64,000 nt of DNA, taken from positions 12,919,001 to 12,983,000 of the forward strand of contig NC_069375.1 in NCBI RefSeq assembly GCF_021730395.1, in the 5' to 3' direction. A program made the position numbers and the translations under genes. Source of the DNA: Mercenaria mercenaria (taxonomy: Eukaryota > Mollusca > Bivalvia > Venerida > Veneridae). Position 1 is the stretch's first letter. The number at the start of each line of letters is the position of its first letter. Below are positions 1-12,900 of the stretch, piece after piece. The notes under the pieces are model-generated. The model saw only the letters and a program-made list of their open reading frames with translations, did no database searches and was not told the origin of the DNA.

Positions 1-286
1 ATTAGACAAAGAGGATGGTGTATATATTAATCAATATACAAACCAGGGAGTAAAATCTGGTTTAAAATTTGATAATGACGTGTACTACTATATGAAAAGA
101 ATTTTCACGGGTGTTCACACGTCAAATACAATAAAAATGTGCCAGAAATCTTAAATATTTTGAGACTTTGTTAATGATTTTGTACACAAAGCTAAAAATG
201 TCTCCTTGCATGTCATATAATAAAAACTTAAAAACAGCGCTGACAAGTCTGTAGGGAGATTCAAGTAGGTCGTGACTCTGATGCGG
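1..286. other. Edge stretch, nothing recognised
   Basis: AT-rich sequence with no open frame of note, no tRNA-like promoter boxes and no repeat that recurs elsewhere in the window. Confidence 0.4.
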
Positions 287-3200
287 TGTAGGTCATTATT
301 CAACTCAGATCACATATTTCACGTGTGAAGAATGGAATCCCATTTGTCACACAAAACAGTCACGTATTTCACGTTTCCTGTGAAATTTTTAGTGGTTGGA
401 GGTTTTTGATGACAGAATCGCATTCTTCACATCTAACTATTAATGTCCAATTTTATATCTGTATATCATTTTCACATATTGCTGGGTTATGAACTCTGAA
501 ATATATTTACCGCAATCATATGCTATTATGCTCGTTTTCTATGGAAACTATCCAATAAAAAGGGTAAACATAATCACCCTTGACAAAGTTTTTATCCAGA
601 TAATACGAAATGCTGTGATAATTCCAAAATGCTACAAACTGGAGGAAATGTCAATCTTGGTATAGACATTGTTTTTGTCAATATTTTCTAATTACTCATT
701 CTGATTGTTTAAAGTATTATAACTTATTCAACATGGTTTAGAAGCTGTACCATTTGCACTAAACAATTTGCATATGGGACATATTGTTCAGTATGGAGAG
801 CCCCAAACAATGTGTACATTTGCTTTTGAGATTGAGTTTGGCTATTCAAAGCGTTGTCAACCTCATTTAATGGATTTTCGGTAATGAATATTACTTTGTA
901 TTATTTAGCTATAATATAACAATGATATGGACATGTTCAAAAGTTTTTATTTTAGATCAAGTAACCCACATTGACAAATTTATAAGCATATGTAGTAGTC
1001 GATGGATACTGACCCAAGTGTTCATAGAAATTTCGAAGATAAAGCCCGAAATGCTATGAGGATAATAGCCAATATTTTAGTTATAAATTTTGCATATGCT
1101 GTTCAAAAGGTACCGATTGTGGATAAAGAAGTATACTCATAAATTGTGGTAACTTATTGTAGTATGACCAAGGTAATGTTTTATACACATGGTCAGTACC
1201 AGATGTTCCTGAAACATTTTATCAAAAGGGTAAATGTCTATATCTTTGTAAAATTCTGTTTTAAAACTCAGTTCCGCTGTCAGAAGGTTTTAAAGCTTAC
1301 ATGCCTGTATAGTTTCTGCTAGATTTTGGTAAAATATTAAATAAGCCAGAACAGGTAAATTTAACACCTGAATCTAAATATGCTGAGATTTCACAGGGGG
1401 AGGGGGTACACCCATATTTAGAAATTAAGTACGTTAGGGTCTGTTAGCATTTTAAGTGTGTGATAATTATGGCACTTTAACAGGTCAGTTTTGCTGGACT
1501 ATGTTGAATACTGCTGTAAATTCATAGAAGAAGTACATTCCATTAACTGATGATAGATTGATACTGTACTTAATAATTCAGTACACTTGTTAACTTTTCC
1601 ATACAAAGTCGTCCCCCTTAGAATGTTTACCCTACTAAAATTTCATCTGCAATACAAGACTCAAACATTTCTATACTGAAATATAGAGTTGGTCCCAGTG
1701 TATAGGAAGATCTACGTTCACTAACTTAATATTTGTTCAATATCCCCTTCCCTCTTCTTCTGTAAGTTCAATACATAAAGTTGGTGTTATGAATTGTACT
1801 TGAGATCTTTTTTTTTAATAACTATGGTATTTTGACTGCTGTTCAAAATCTGTGGTAAGTTTTGTGGTGTTGAAAAATCCGGGCAATTTTGAACCGTATT
1901 ATACGTCTCGTAGATCTTGGTAGGTTGAAGCTAACCTCCAGCCAAACTTCAAAAGTCATTTCTAAAGGTGCCAGAGATCTGTATAGGTCGACTATCGGAT
2001 AACCCCACTAGCACTGAAACAAGCGCCAATATATGGCCATCTCTTTTTTTATCTTTATTGGGTCTTTATCCAAAGTCATCATTCGGACTATCTCTGTAAT
2101 TGTAAGAATTACATTCATGGATAGAGTGTTAAAATTTCTTTCCGAGAACATGTGAGGCAAAAACTCTTAATCTGCGATGGGTTTCATATGCTCTACTTCT
2201 TAGGTTGCTGTGTCTGTTACCAGTATAAAAATCGTTAACAGGTTCATATCATCATGTTGTTACAAACTCATTCACTAAAACATGTCTACAAACACAAAAC
2301 TAGTCAATGTATAATGGAATGTAAATGAAAGAAGTCAATGACGGCTATTATCCACTTTCAAAGACAACACATATAGGGCGTTATCCATGGTCATTTTCGG
2401 CTATTATCCATTTTTCAAACAAAGATGGCTTTGACATAAAAACGGCAAACGTAAACAACTTACTCTAAACTGTGTCAGATAGTAAAATGGTGTATACAGT
2501 GAATTACAAGCATAAAAAAACAATTCTAAATATTTTCTATGAATTTTCAAACTGAACTTACATGGATTTTGTAAACTATTTAACATATTGTGTATTGTAT
2601 TCACAAAAATAAAGTAAAATAGTTTGGGTTGCATGGAAACAAATCACCATTCGTTCTTTTTGCAACATCTGGTGGGTAAAATATCTTATCAAGCCTAAGC
2701 ACCTTACCGAAAAACCTGAAATTTTCTGAAGTGTTCATCTGTCATTGTGTAGCATTTTGGAATTATCACAGCATTTCGTATTATCCGGATAACAAGGGTG
2801 AGAATTAACTTTATATTTCGATAAATCCGTGCACCTATATTTTTCATATCAAAGCCAAGAAATATTGTAACCACCTTGTCGCGATATCATTCTAGGTAAC
2901 AGCTGATCAAAACTGAACATTTGGATGTAAAAAGAGTGTGTACTCATTTAACATAAAGCTATCCAACTTGTAAACAAAAACATTTGTTGTGTTATAATAA
3001 TTATAATAACAATAATGACAATATAGCATGATTGTAGCAGCAGTAGCAGCAGCAGAAATAGATCGTATTGGTAGCAGAAATCCCTGAGAAGCGTTATGCG
3101 GAACGAGCTTCATGTACATGTAGTCCCACAATGCATACTTAGTTTTTGTGAACAGGTTTCGGATAATGTCTTCTCTATATATTCTACTCAGAACTACTTA

Positions 3201-3565
3201 GTAAAAAGTCCCGAACCCTTACAAAAATTAAGCGGCCGTACCGATTGCAAAACCGATATGCACTACAAAGTCTGGTACCAGTCATTCGTAGTAGTTGTGG
3301 AAACAGACCCACTGACGAACAAACAAACAGAACAGACGTTGAAGACAACACAACAATAATGCCCATCAATACCATAATGACGAGGACGAAAACACGATGC
3401 CATAAATATGTCACATCACTAAAATCTATGAAAATGTGTTTCTCTTGTCCAACGATTTTTTTTTTTTTTTTTTGGACAAACAAATATATCATATTTAAAA
3501 ATGTGAAGAATGGGCTCTTATTCCTCACACGTGTGTGAAAAATGTGATCTGAAGAACGGCCCTAC
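287..3565. mobile_element. Candidate unclassified element with inverted ends
   Basis: The left edge (287-350) and right edge (3500-3565) are imperfect inverted copies of each other. Both begin GTAGG and both carry a CAGATCACAT block followed by a TTTCAC/CACGTG motif and ATTCTTCAC-type repeats. A second inverted pair lies inside, at 577-647 and 2744-2815, and is nearly identical (CGAAATGCTGTGATAATTCC in the left copy). No transposase-like frame is visible between them, so this would be a non-autonomous or decayed DNA element of about 3.3 kb. The inner pair is not symmetrically placed relative to the outer pair, so later insertions, or two overlapping smaller elements, are an alternative. No target-site duplication was recognised. 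Confidence 0.35.
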
Positions 3566-4221
3566 ATAGCAATGTTACAGTTGTGGTAAAAATTGAAAGA
3601 TTGCTGTGTTATATACACTTACCATGCACAAACAATGAGTTCTGAAAATAACAAAAGTTAATGGCTGTATACAAATATAAACATGTCTACTTGTATATTT
3701 TACAATAACAGTTGTTACATTATATGTATCTTATTATTATTATCTCATCCCTTGTTTTGCTATAAGTACTGGCCACTTGGTGGAATTTCAATTTTAAATA
3801 TAATCTGAGCACTTCCAAATAATTAACTGGAAGTACTATAATTACAACTGAGGACTTTATACTTATAATCTTAAAGATAAGTTGTTCAATACATTGTACT
3901 TAAAACCACTTATAAATACGTGATACGTTCGATTGTGTCGCGCTATCACATAATAAACATGCTGTAGTTATCTCCATATGACATTAAAAATAAATACACT
4001 CTATTGTCAATTTTAGTATAGATAGCACAAGTCCTATTATCAACTGTTCTCTTCCTATTTCCTGTTTTCATTATTTCCACAGAGATTGCACCCTCAGTGC
4101 AAAGTTAATGTAACTACATATAAGAAAGTACCGGATACAACAGGTTCGCGCTGAGAAGTTGATTTTTATAAAGACAAACCCACATTGAATTATAAAATAC
4201 AATATTATATAGAAATAGGGT
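3566..4221. other. Gene-free spacer downstream of the BIR gene
   Basis: AT-rich sequence without supported features. It lies beyond the poly(A) signal of the minus-strand BIR gene. Confidence 0.4.
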
Positions 4222-4227
4222 TTTATT
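4222..4227 (-). terminator. Poly(A) signal of the BIR gene
   Basis: AATAAA on the minus strand, 62 bases past the stop codon of the BIR gene. Its position supports 4290-4292 as the true stop, although a GTTTGT donor-like sequence lies 18 bases before it. Confidence 0.6.
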
Positions 4228-4289
4228 TGATTCCTAATATTCAGCTACAATGATAACCATATGCCTCCTGTACTATTGTCACTATACAA

Positions 4290-6202
4290 TTAAGCTATTC
4301 TACAAACCTTTAACCGTTCCGTTTCAGTTCTACCAATTTTCTGACGAAGAAAGTCACAGTCAGAAGAATATTTGATATGTTCAGCCAAAACATCATCGTC
4401 CTTGACCCAATCTTTAAGTCCGATTCCACACTGGAAACATCGTACAAGGTCGCCATTTCCTGTCGAGAGACAGCATTGAAATTGTAGTTAGTTTACAAAA
4501 TTTATTTCATCAGTAATTTCAAAGTAAACACTTTAAGATTGTTTAATATAAAAAGCTGTGACCGCATCCGGGAGAAAGTTAGTACTGCTGTCAAATTAAG
4601 ATCGTGAATATGGTTCTGGGACAATCTGTGTATGTAAAGAATTGGAACCACTGCCTTACTCTTGCATGATCGTAAAAGGCGACTAATAGGGTCTTAACAC
4701 TTGGTTTTGGAGTAACTCTGTGATTCCAACAGGTATGCAAATTTTGATTCCATACCTCATGTTTTTATTTCGATGTAAATGAAATGTGGAACCAAAATTT
4801 GTAGTCCTGGTTTGGCGCCATATAACCTATACTGTGTTGGTGCGCCATAAAAGTGAAGTTAGTATTGTTGTGATATATAAACCGCAATTTCTGTGATTAT
4901 ATTAACTAAATTGATAATGAACAGAATCGTAGCTGGCCGTTTTCTCGAGATCAATTGATCAACTGTCATAGTTAAGAGCGAAACAAACGTCTTCATCTAT
5001 AAATGAAATATTTTTGGTTGCTTTGTTTGTTTGATTGTTTGTAAGTTTATCTATAGTCGACAATGGTAACCCATATGGCTGACTCACCCAGAAGACTTTC
5101 ATAATTTTAGGGGGAAGATAGTGCAAGCTTCCAAAAGTCTTAAGCATGCCAGGTTTAAAGCATCCATACATGGGTTTCTTATCCAAAAGTTAGTAACTTT
5201 ATTTGGTGCAGCGATGCCCTGAACTCACGACCCCTTGCTTCGTAGTCAGGCAGTGTTACCACTGGACCATTGCGTCCGCTCTTTTCGGTTGTCAATTTTA
5301 GTCGTGAGTATCGGGTCATTTTTATATTACAACTCTTTGTGTTAAGGATAACAAACAAAAGACATTCAATACTGTAGTTAAAAAGAAATTCTATATATTA
5401 TAAAACAGTACCTGTATAAAAGAAACCATATTCTGTTAGAGTTCTTATATCCGGTTTATTGTTCACATCCCATAACCGATATTGAAAAGTTGACATTCTG
5501 TTGACCAAGGAGGCGTTGTCGGGATATCTTGGAGGTTTCGGAACGTATGTACTGGAATTTAGTGCTACTTGTGAGGAACCATTGAAAGTTGAATGCCGTC
5601 TTTCGGATACGTTTTGACTTTGGCTTGAGGTGCATACGTTTAATGGTGGACTTGAGGTAGATATGTCTGATGAAAGTGCACTACGATATGGCTGGTTCAA
5701 ATTTTGAAGGTTTGTTCCATAAGCGGGTTTATAATGTGTTGAAATGTTAATTGCAATAACAGCACTGTCAAGCGTATCTGTTTCATGATCACTTGCTTGA
5801 ACTGGCTTACTCTCTTTTACAGTATTATTTTCGCTAGATGGGAAAAGCGGGTTTGAATAAGTTGGTTTATCAACAGGACAGACACAATATATAACGTCTG
5901 CAGCAACAGTTGTAGAATGTTCCGGTCTCGGAGAAACAGCTTTAAGTTCTTTAGACCCTGGAAAAAATACCCAAAAGTATTAAACGTCAACAGAAAATAA
6001 TTTAACGTGTATCCAGTTTCGATTACATTTATGTTTGTAATACAACTTTCGTTTTACTCTAGCTAATTTAAGTCCTCTTGAAATGAACAACGCAAAGTTT
6101 TGCAAAAGTACATATTGTTTACAAGATCTACTCACCGCAGTATCGTAAATATTCGTTTTTGTTTCTGTTATTCCTCTTTATATGTCCTGGTGGATGCATC
6201 AT
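4290..6202 (-). CDS. Single-BIR-domain protein (inhibitor-of-apoptosis type)
   Basis: Three coding exons on the minus strand: 6202-6136, 5957-5412 and 4459-4290. The junctions are GT-AG and the phases agree (one base left over at each exon end), giving 260 residues. Residues 1-175 are low-complexity, rich in Ser, Asn and Thr. A BIR domain fills about 176-242, with PPRYPDNA ahead of it, the EYGFFYTG core across the second junction, and zinc ligands Cys212, Cys215, His232 and Cys239 in perfect BIR spacing (C-x2-C-x16-H-x6-C). No RING, CARD or second BIR follows, and the protein ends 21 residues after the last ligand. BIR proteins bind caspases or partner proteins and are greatly expanded in bivalves, where single-BIR members are common. 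Whether this one restrains apoptosis is inference. The start is the ATG-ATG pair directly after a splice acceptor, so a 5' untranslated exon is expected further right. The second intron carries two SINEs. Confidence 0.85.
4628..4853 (+). repeat. SINE-like repeat with a bivalve SINE tail
   Basis: A block with CTTGCATGATCGTAAAAGGC near its front ends in a tail (CGCCATATAACCTATACTG, then GGTGCGCCATAAA) that clearly resembles the tail of the full tRNA-derived SINE at 17679-17941. It lies in the second intron of the BIR gene. Confidence 0.55.
5030..5282 (-). repeat. tRNA-derived SINE (second family)
   Basis: Read on the minus strand, the head at 5282-5205 has a tRNA-like A box (GGTCCAGTGGTAAC) and B box (GTCGTGAGTTCAGGGC). 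The body that follows shares TTACTAACTTT with the plus-strand copy at 21686. It sits in the second intron of the BIR gene. Confidence 0.6.
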
Positions 6203-8854
6203 CTAGAAAATATAAACCCACACTTATCTTCCTGAAATTGCTTGATAAGTAAAACTCGCCACCTTCTTTTGAGGGTCTTGTGTTTCTCTCAGTATTACAT
6301 TAATAAGCGTCTTAGTTTTGAAGCAACCTTCAAATTTATTTTGAATTTATGCATAAGCCTATTCGTGTTGAAATTTTGTTTTTAATTATTCATAAGGCAA
6401 CTCTTATCTCGTCATATCATTTTTTTAAATCTTTCTTTACGTAGCATTGATTTCTATTTGTTTTATTTATTTAACAGACATAACTTACTATTTAAATGCA
6501 GTTACTTTAAGTGGACGTTTTATACAAAGATCCATCCGCCATAATTCACCACATTTGAAATATCATTCCACTTTTAGAACAAGAATACAGTCATGTTTTT
6601 AACAGAAAATACCCTGGATAATACAGTCCAATAGTTTTAGTTTCACAACTTCCGCATTTTACATATACGCTTCTAAAAATCATCATAATTAAAAGAAATT
6701 TGCTGACACGGAAGTTTTTAATTAAAAGAAAAGAAGGTATCCAGAAGAGCGGAGTCGGGCACTTCCGAACACTTAAGCGTGAGAGGGTATTGCCGAACTA
6801 GAAAGTTACTTATGGCTCACCTTTATCTACCGTACGGAAATATACTCTAGTATGTATTGTTTTGAAAACATGTATTTATAGAAGGTAACCGCTTGCGTCT
6901 ATTTCCGAATATGGAGTTTCCGAACGTCTATTTATAACGTCATGTCACAATGTTCGGTCCAGACACGCCAGTCAAAAATGCCCGACCCCGTTCTATCATT
7001 GCTATGTTAGCATGAGTCATTGATTTACAGTCGAGGGATCAAAGTATTCAATGTTTGTTGTTAATAGTACTTTATACTTCGGATTTTGTCCCTCGAGTAT
7101 CATTACGAAGTTATAAGCATGACCCTTAGCACAAGTTCGAATGAAAAATTATATGTTAGATTTTAAATATTTTTATACGAATACATGTGTTAAATATTAC
7201 CTTTCTTTTTTGATCAATGTTAAAATTCTTCCCCGGCACCTAAGCTGCTTATTTCCTTTTATGAATTATAATAAAGTCAGGTTTTAAGCATTCTTGTGAT
7301 GAAATAAATTTTATGAATAATTGTCAATCCACTTATACTTGAAATCACGGAAATCCAATGAGTGTTTCGTTTAAAAAGTAGAAATAAACTTCCCGCATTC
7401 GTTGGTGATATATATATGTATAATGTACTACACAATTATGATAAACAGTAACATGATATACGGACCATCGACTTCAAATGCTATTAACCTTTGTTAACTG
7501 GTACACAAGATAGCGTAACACTGTCAACCAACACTGGTATAGTAGTCGCAACTTGACCGCGATGGTTGGCCTTAGGCTGATTATTCATATCGATTATTTC
7601 ATTGTAGAAATAAGGGGGTGCTTAGTGTAGCCGTATTAGTTTGTATACAGTATGTATACTTAAATTTGATCAGGTTTTCTTTAAAACTTTCCAATACACT
7701 AATTCATATTTACACAAATTTATATTTCCATTTTCTCGTGCAGCTCGTGTTTTTAAATGCAAAGAGATTATTATTATAGTGTTTTACGTACACTCCTTTT
7801 CACTAATAGGTTGTGCCTCATTATGTATTATAATACAAAGGTCAACCATCGGGGTCAAGTTGCGTCCACTATAAAACCGGTAAACAAACAAGTATAACAA
7901 GGTTAGCCGGGCAGCGGCCCGTTTTTTATGTTAATATTCATCATAACTGAGACTGAAATATCTTTGAAGTTCATAATTATACTGGTATGCCATAGACCAA
8001 TTTTACGCAAACAAGTAAACGACGTACCCTTTCATCACAGAAGAGCTGGACTTCACTATAAGACTGTTGCAACTGCTGGTTCTCAGCTTGCCAATGCATT
8101 TGCATTTTCTGGCACAGAAATCGAAGTAAAATATGCCTCTATGGAATCGAAGGCTTCGGTCGTTTTCGTTCTTTTTAAAGATAAAAACCTACCGGTCGAG
8201 AAGGGCTAGAATAAAGCATCTCTGTTTTTAGGTTATGGTGGAAAGGAGACAACAGTTTTGTCGATATAATAGTTTAGTGCCAAATATTTCATTTGTTTAA
8301 TTTTCCTTCGCATTACTGACGCTGATATTTTCAGTTATATATATTCTTGTATTATTGTAGTGAGTATTTATCCGTGGATCATTTTTAATCATTTATGTAA
8401 GGTGACTTATAGGCCCTATGGCCCGAGTCTTTAAAATTTTGTATTATTTTATTTGTAAATATCGATACTCTGTCTTAAAAGAGTGTTACCTTATGAAGTT
8501 ATCTTACATATGGAAAGAAAAGATGTTATAGCGCGTCACAAGATCGCCTTAATGTCGTTTCATATTGTCGCCCGTCGTATCGTGTGTCGAGCGTCGTGTC
8601 GGAATGTCGTGCGTTCTGCCACAAGACATTAGCTAAACACGATTCCGTAGTCCATCGTAGTCTAGTTTGTGTTCGAATTCAGTAACCTTATATCACATGT
8701 GGTTTTTATATTTTTACTTGAATGTTAAACGCTCTTTTATCCCAAATCACCTTCTTATTGATTTGTGAAACTTCCTGTCACATTCTTCACAGGCAAAATC
8801 TTCAAATCAGCTATGAAGAAGAACTGACCTAGACAGATACTAATGTCATAAAGC
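6203..8854. other. Intergenic stretch, no gene supported
   Basis: This is upstream of the BIR gene and must hold its promoter and any 5' untranslated exon, but neither could be placed. A GTCGTGTCG-type tandem-like patch lies at about 8526-8625. The open frames at 7641-7874 and 7928-8209 show no family features and no splice context. Confidence 0.4.
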
Positions 8855-9075
8855 AGGTGGTCACAGGTGACCTTGGCCTTGGGAATAATGGGCCTAGCCC
8901 CTGCACATATTTTGTTTGTATGCTGGACAATGTTTAAGTTAAGTCACAATAAGATATAAGCAATAGTAACAAAGAAAAACAAAGGTTGCCGACAAAATTT
9001 AACCAAGAAAGCTCACGCCGACGCCGGAGCGAGTAGAATAACCCCCCTATACTCAGAGTAGTGGAGCTAAAAAAA
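8855..9075 (+). mobile_element. Fragment of a pearl/Helentron-associated element
   Basis: It contains a GTGACCTTGG core-like piece and then the characteristic end of this class: a CGCCGACGCCGG patch, GAGTAGAATA, a short complementary stem (CTATACTCAGAGTAG) and the terminal GAGCTAAAAA. The 5' part is missing or unrecognisable. Confidence 0.5.
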
Positions 9076-9109
9076 GGCGGCAAATGACACCCGAGGAACA
9101 TTCATCATG

Positions 9110-9440
9110 TGAACAAATACCTGCTAAGTTTTGAAAGTCTAGATCTAGCTCTTTAATAGCGAGTTATGCGCGACGCCATTTCAAACTTGCCAATTTTTGT
9201 TTTAGAAATAGACTTAATTCTGCTCATGCTAAAATTCCTAGCAAAAAAAATCATAGGTATGCAACTTCATGCTATAAGCATGCAATATCCCTGCCAAGTT
9301 TCACAAATTTGATTATACAGTTTTGTAGCATCTTGGGCGGACGGACGGTAAGACGGACGGACAGAGACAAAAAATAGAAAGCTGTACAGACGGGCGGGCG
9401 AAAAATGACACACCCCAACCCTATATCCTCTCCCCTATCT
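9110..9440 (+). mobile_element. Second pearl-type fragment with ACGG microsatellite
   Basis: A core-like stretch (TGCCAAGTTTCACAAATTTG) leads into an interrupted (ACGG)n tract at about 9337-9364, the order seen in pearl elements. No clean terminal hairpin follows, so it is truncated or diverged. Confidence 0.45.
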
Positions 9441-9895
9441 ACCACACAGCACACGTTAAAAACTTCGTTGACGAGAATATGAGAATGACCGTTTGACATA
9501 TTAGAAGAAAATAAGGTGATGTTTTCAGATATTTACGCCGAAACTGAAACCGAAACCGAAATCAAATGCATGATACAATATGGTAACCTAATCCTCAAAA
9601 TTCCGGTCTCGTTCCGATTTCGGTGTAATATATCTAAAACGGTCTCAAAGCTTAAAATGGCTTCTTTCTTCATTTTTACAGAATTTTACATTGTATAAGT
9701 GTCCATGTATTTACAGCAAGTATTTATAAATACGGAATATGAAAATCAAACAGTTGACGTCAAATGAAATGAATTTTTATCACATTTGTGCAGGTCAAAG
9801 AGGACCTCGTTGTATAAAGCATGTAATGTGTTCGAACAGAAATTCTACAGCGGATGGATTTAACAAAAACAGAAATCGTTTCTTTTTATAACATT

Positions 9896-9901
9896 TTTAT
9901 T
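9896..9901 (-). terminator. Poly(A) signal of the LIM-homeobox gene
   Basis: AATAAA on the minus strand, 70 bases past the LIM-homeobox stop codon, implying a very short 3' untranslated region. Confidence 0.6.
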
Positions 9902-9971
9902 TAACAGATGAAAAAATGAACTGTGAGAAAACAATAATAGTGAACAGCTGAAAACATTTCGGTATCAGTAG

Positions 9972-12900
9972 CTATTCCGAAAATGGAATAGTGCCCGGAC
10001 TACAGGGATTTGCGATCCAATGACAGGTACCTGAAAATAAAAGGAAGTAAAATTAGTTTTTATTCCACTTGCAAGTAATTAACAATACTGATACTGTCGT
10101 GGCAAAAAGAGTTTTCCAATATATGTGCTAGACCTTTGATGTTCTCTTCCCTCTTTGACCGACACGACCTGGAAGGACTAGCAAATTCACTAATTGACAG
10201 GAATGTTCAATTTTGTCTAGTAGTAAATTATAAAGTAAATATACACTCCCTTGAAAACGTTCTCTCGCATATTTCACGCGGATCGAACTTTCGGCTCCTA
10301 GTATAATAGTTTCAGTCGTCTCCTAGACTAGTCTAGTCGTCTCCTTGCTGGTATGATAGAGATGACTATCAATATTTTTCAACCAAAGTGCATAAAATAA
10401 AAAACGATCCTGTTACCGCCCTGAAGAGTGATCAACACAAATCTGTAACTTATATCTGGATATTGAAAATTAAGGAATTCGCGAAAATTTCTGTTACAGA
10501 TATGCAGTATCAAACAGTAAAAAGTAATATAAACATTATCGAAGTCACTGACAAATACTTTTACATGTATATACCTGTCTTCTTTGTCTGGTTTGCAGTC
10601 GAAACACCGCCACTCAGAAGTAACTTTTTGTTTCTTGCACGTGCATTTTGGAACCATATCTGAAAAACAATGTCACTGCCTTTAAAAATCGGCATATTCT
10701 TTATATGAAACGTGTTTGACATTTTGTAACATGCCTTATTAGCTGGCGGATGTTAAAGACATGAGTATCTAACGTAGAAATTGAATATCTGCTAGACTGA
10801 TACAGCTTAGAAAATTACAGACCAGTTGATCGTTGCTAGATTGGTAACGTAGCTGCATATTAAAATATGGTGTCCTCATGGGTTGTTTATTGACTTTTAG
10901 ACTATTAGAAATAGAAACTTGAATCTTAAAATGTAAGACCTAATTTGTTAAGACTTCCAAATTTAACCCAAGAAATAACCTAACATCTAGGAACTCATTC
11001 CGAATATTGTTTCTGGCATCAGCGGGCACTTTGATAGAAATACCTGCCAATGACACAAGTTTTGAGGAAGGGGAGTTAGCAATCTCAACATCTATGTCAA
11101 AGGTTCTCGTGCAAACATTATATATTTTCCGAAGTAAAGTTTCAGCTGGTAGGAAAACTGTAAAGAATTTTTCCGAATTTCTATTTTTTTACAGATGAAC
11201 ATTATGAACTTATTGTCAGTATTTCGAGCATTTCATAACATGAAGAATTCAACGCCCCGAGTGAGGCTCGAATCCACATCAATGCGGGGCAAGTGATTTG
11301 AAGTCAGCGACCATAAGTACTCTGCAACGGAGGACGAGTAATGTAATCTTCATAATTTCCTATATGTGCTTCTTTACCAACTTTATTAAATTGCAGAACG
11401 TACAAGCACAACCAACTGTAAATGATCTCAGTCAGCTTACCATCACTGTTTTTCTCGGATGACCTGTCATGTCTGCGATTCTTTCCATCTCTTCTGGTGA
11501 TGGGTTTGTATTTCTTCTGAAATTTTCTTGTAGTATTTTGGTTTGAGCTTGTGTGAAACTGGTTCTCGGCCTCTTGCCGCTTATAGTCCTCTCGTCCGAC
11601 TCTGATCCCCGGCAGTCCGAGTCCACCGAGGATACTGAAAATGATATAAGTTGTAAAAGGATCATATAACAGAACAGCCCTGCCTCGGACGTAGTTCAGG
11701 TCGTATAGTAGTATGAATGACTACAGAAGTAATAGAACAAGAGCTGTCTTTTGACAGTACGCTCGACTATTTGAAGAATTTATGGAAGTATGTGGTCAAA
11801 ATATTATCAGAGATTTTCAGACAAAAGAAAAATAACAGATAAGACGAACAATGTACCTGTATTTGTGGATTTGGATAAGACTTGCACAATATGACATTGT
11901 GTGACCATGATGGTAAGCAAGTGTTCAAAGTTTCAAAGCCATATATCAAACAGTTTAGACAAAATATGGAATGGTATGGGAAACTTAACTAAACAAGTTC
12001 TATGTCAAAAATGGCCATGACTGAGCTAAAGTTCTTGTCCTAGTTATGTTGTCTTGCCTACATATGTAGACTATGATGGTAAACAAGTGGCTGCCTACAG
12101 ATGTAAATCGTGATGATAAACAAGTGTTCAAAGTTTCAATGCCCCATGTCGAATAGTTTTGACAGAACACCAACTTGTACGAAAACTGAACAAATTTCCA
12201 AGTCCAAAAAGGACCATAATTCAGCCAAATTAGGAGACAGGGTTATGTACTCTTGCCTACAGATAGAGACTGATTTAACAAACAAGTGAATAAAGTTTTT
12301 AAGGCCATATTTTAAAGCCAAGATTTCAAGTTAAAAGGGGCCATAATTCAGCCAAAATCCTTGATGGAGTTATGTACTCTTGCCTAAAACTGGACATTGT
12401 GATGGTAAACATCTGTAGAAAGTTTCAAAGCTTTATCTCAAAAGATTTTGTCAAAATGTGGACTGATGCGAAAAACTTAACCAAGGTGTGACGCCGACGC
12501 CGACACCGACGCCGTGGTGAGTAGGATAGCTCTACTTATTCTTCGAATAGTCGAGCTAAAAATGAATGATAACTGTTACTTTATGTTAAGTCCTATGCTG
12601 GTCAGTTACTTCGGACTGGTAATTTTTCTACATATTACAGGTACTTTTGCGCTGTCAAAAACTCTTTTATATTATACAAAAGATACGTTCTGTATTAGCT
12701 AGGTTAAAGCGGTGCCATCATTGATCGTGGGAAGCATTTGCTTTATGTAGTTACATGTCTTATGTTCGACCCGAATTTTATATCTTTACTCATTTAAGTG
12801 ACTGTAATATTGGCGTGTCGTCAAGCTGGAAAAGTGACCACCTCGCAGAACTACAATAAGATATTTTTTGAAATACGTCTGTATGTCCTGTCTGCCAGTT

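Noticed and set aside
10379-10663. Open frames of about 90 residues on both strands
   Set aside because: The real coding here is the 85-base homeodomain exon 10659-10575 in another frame (IWFQNARARNKK); these frames run through its splice sites.
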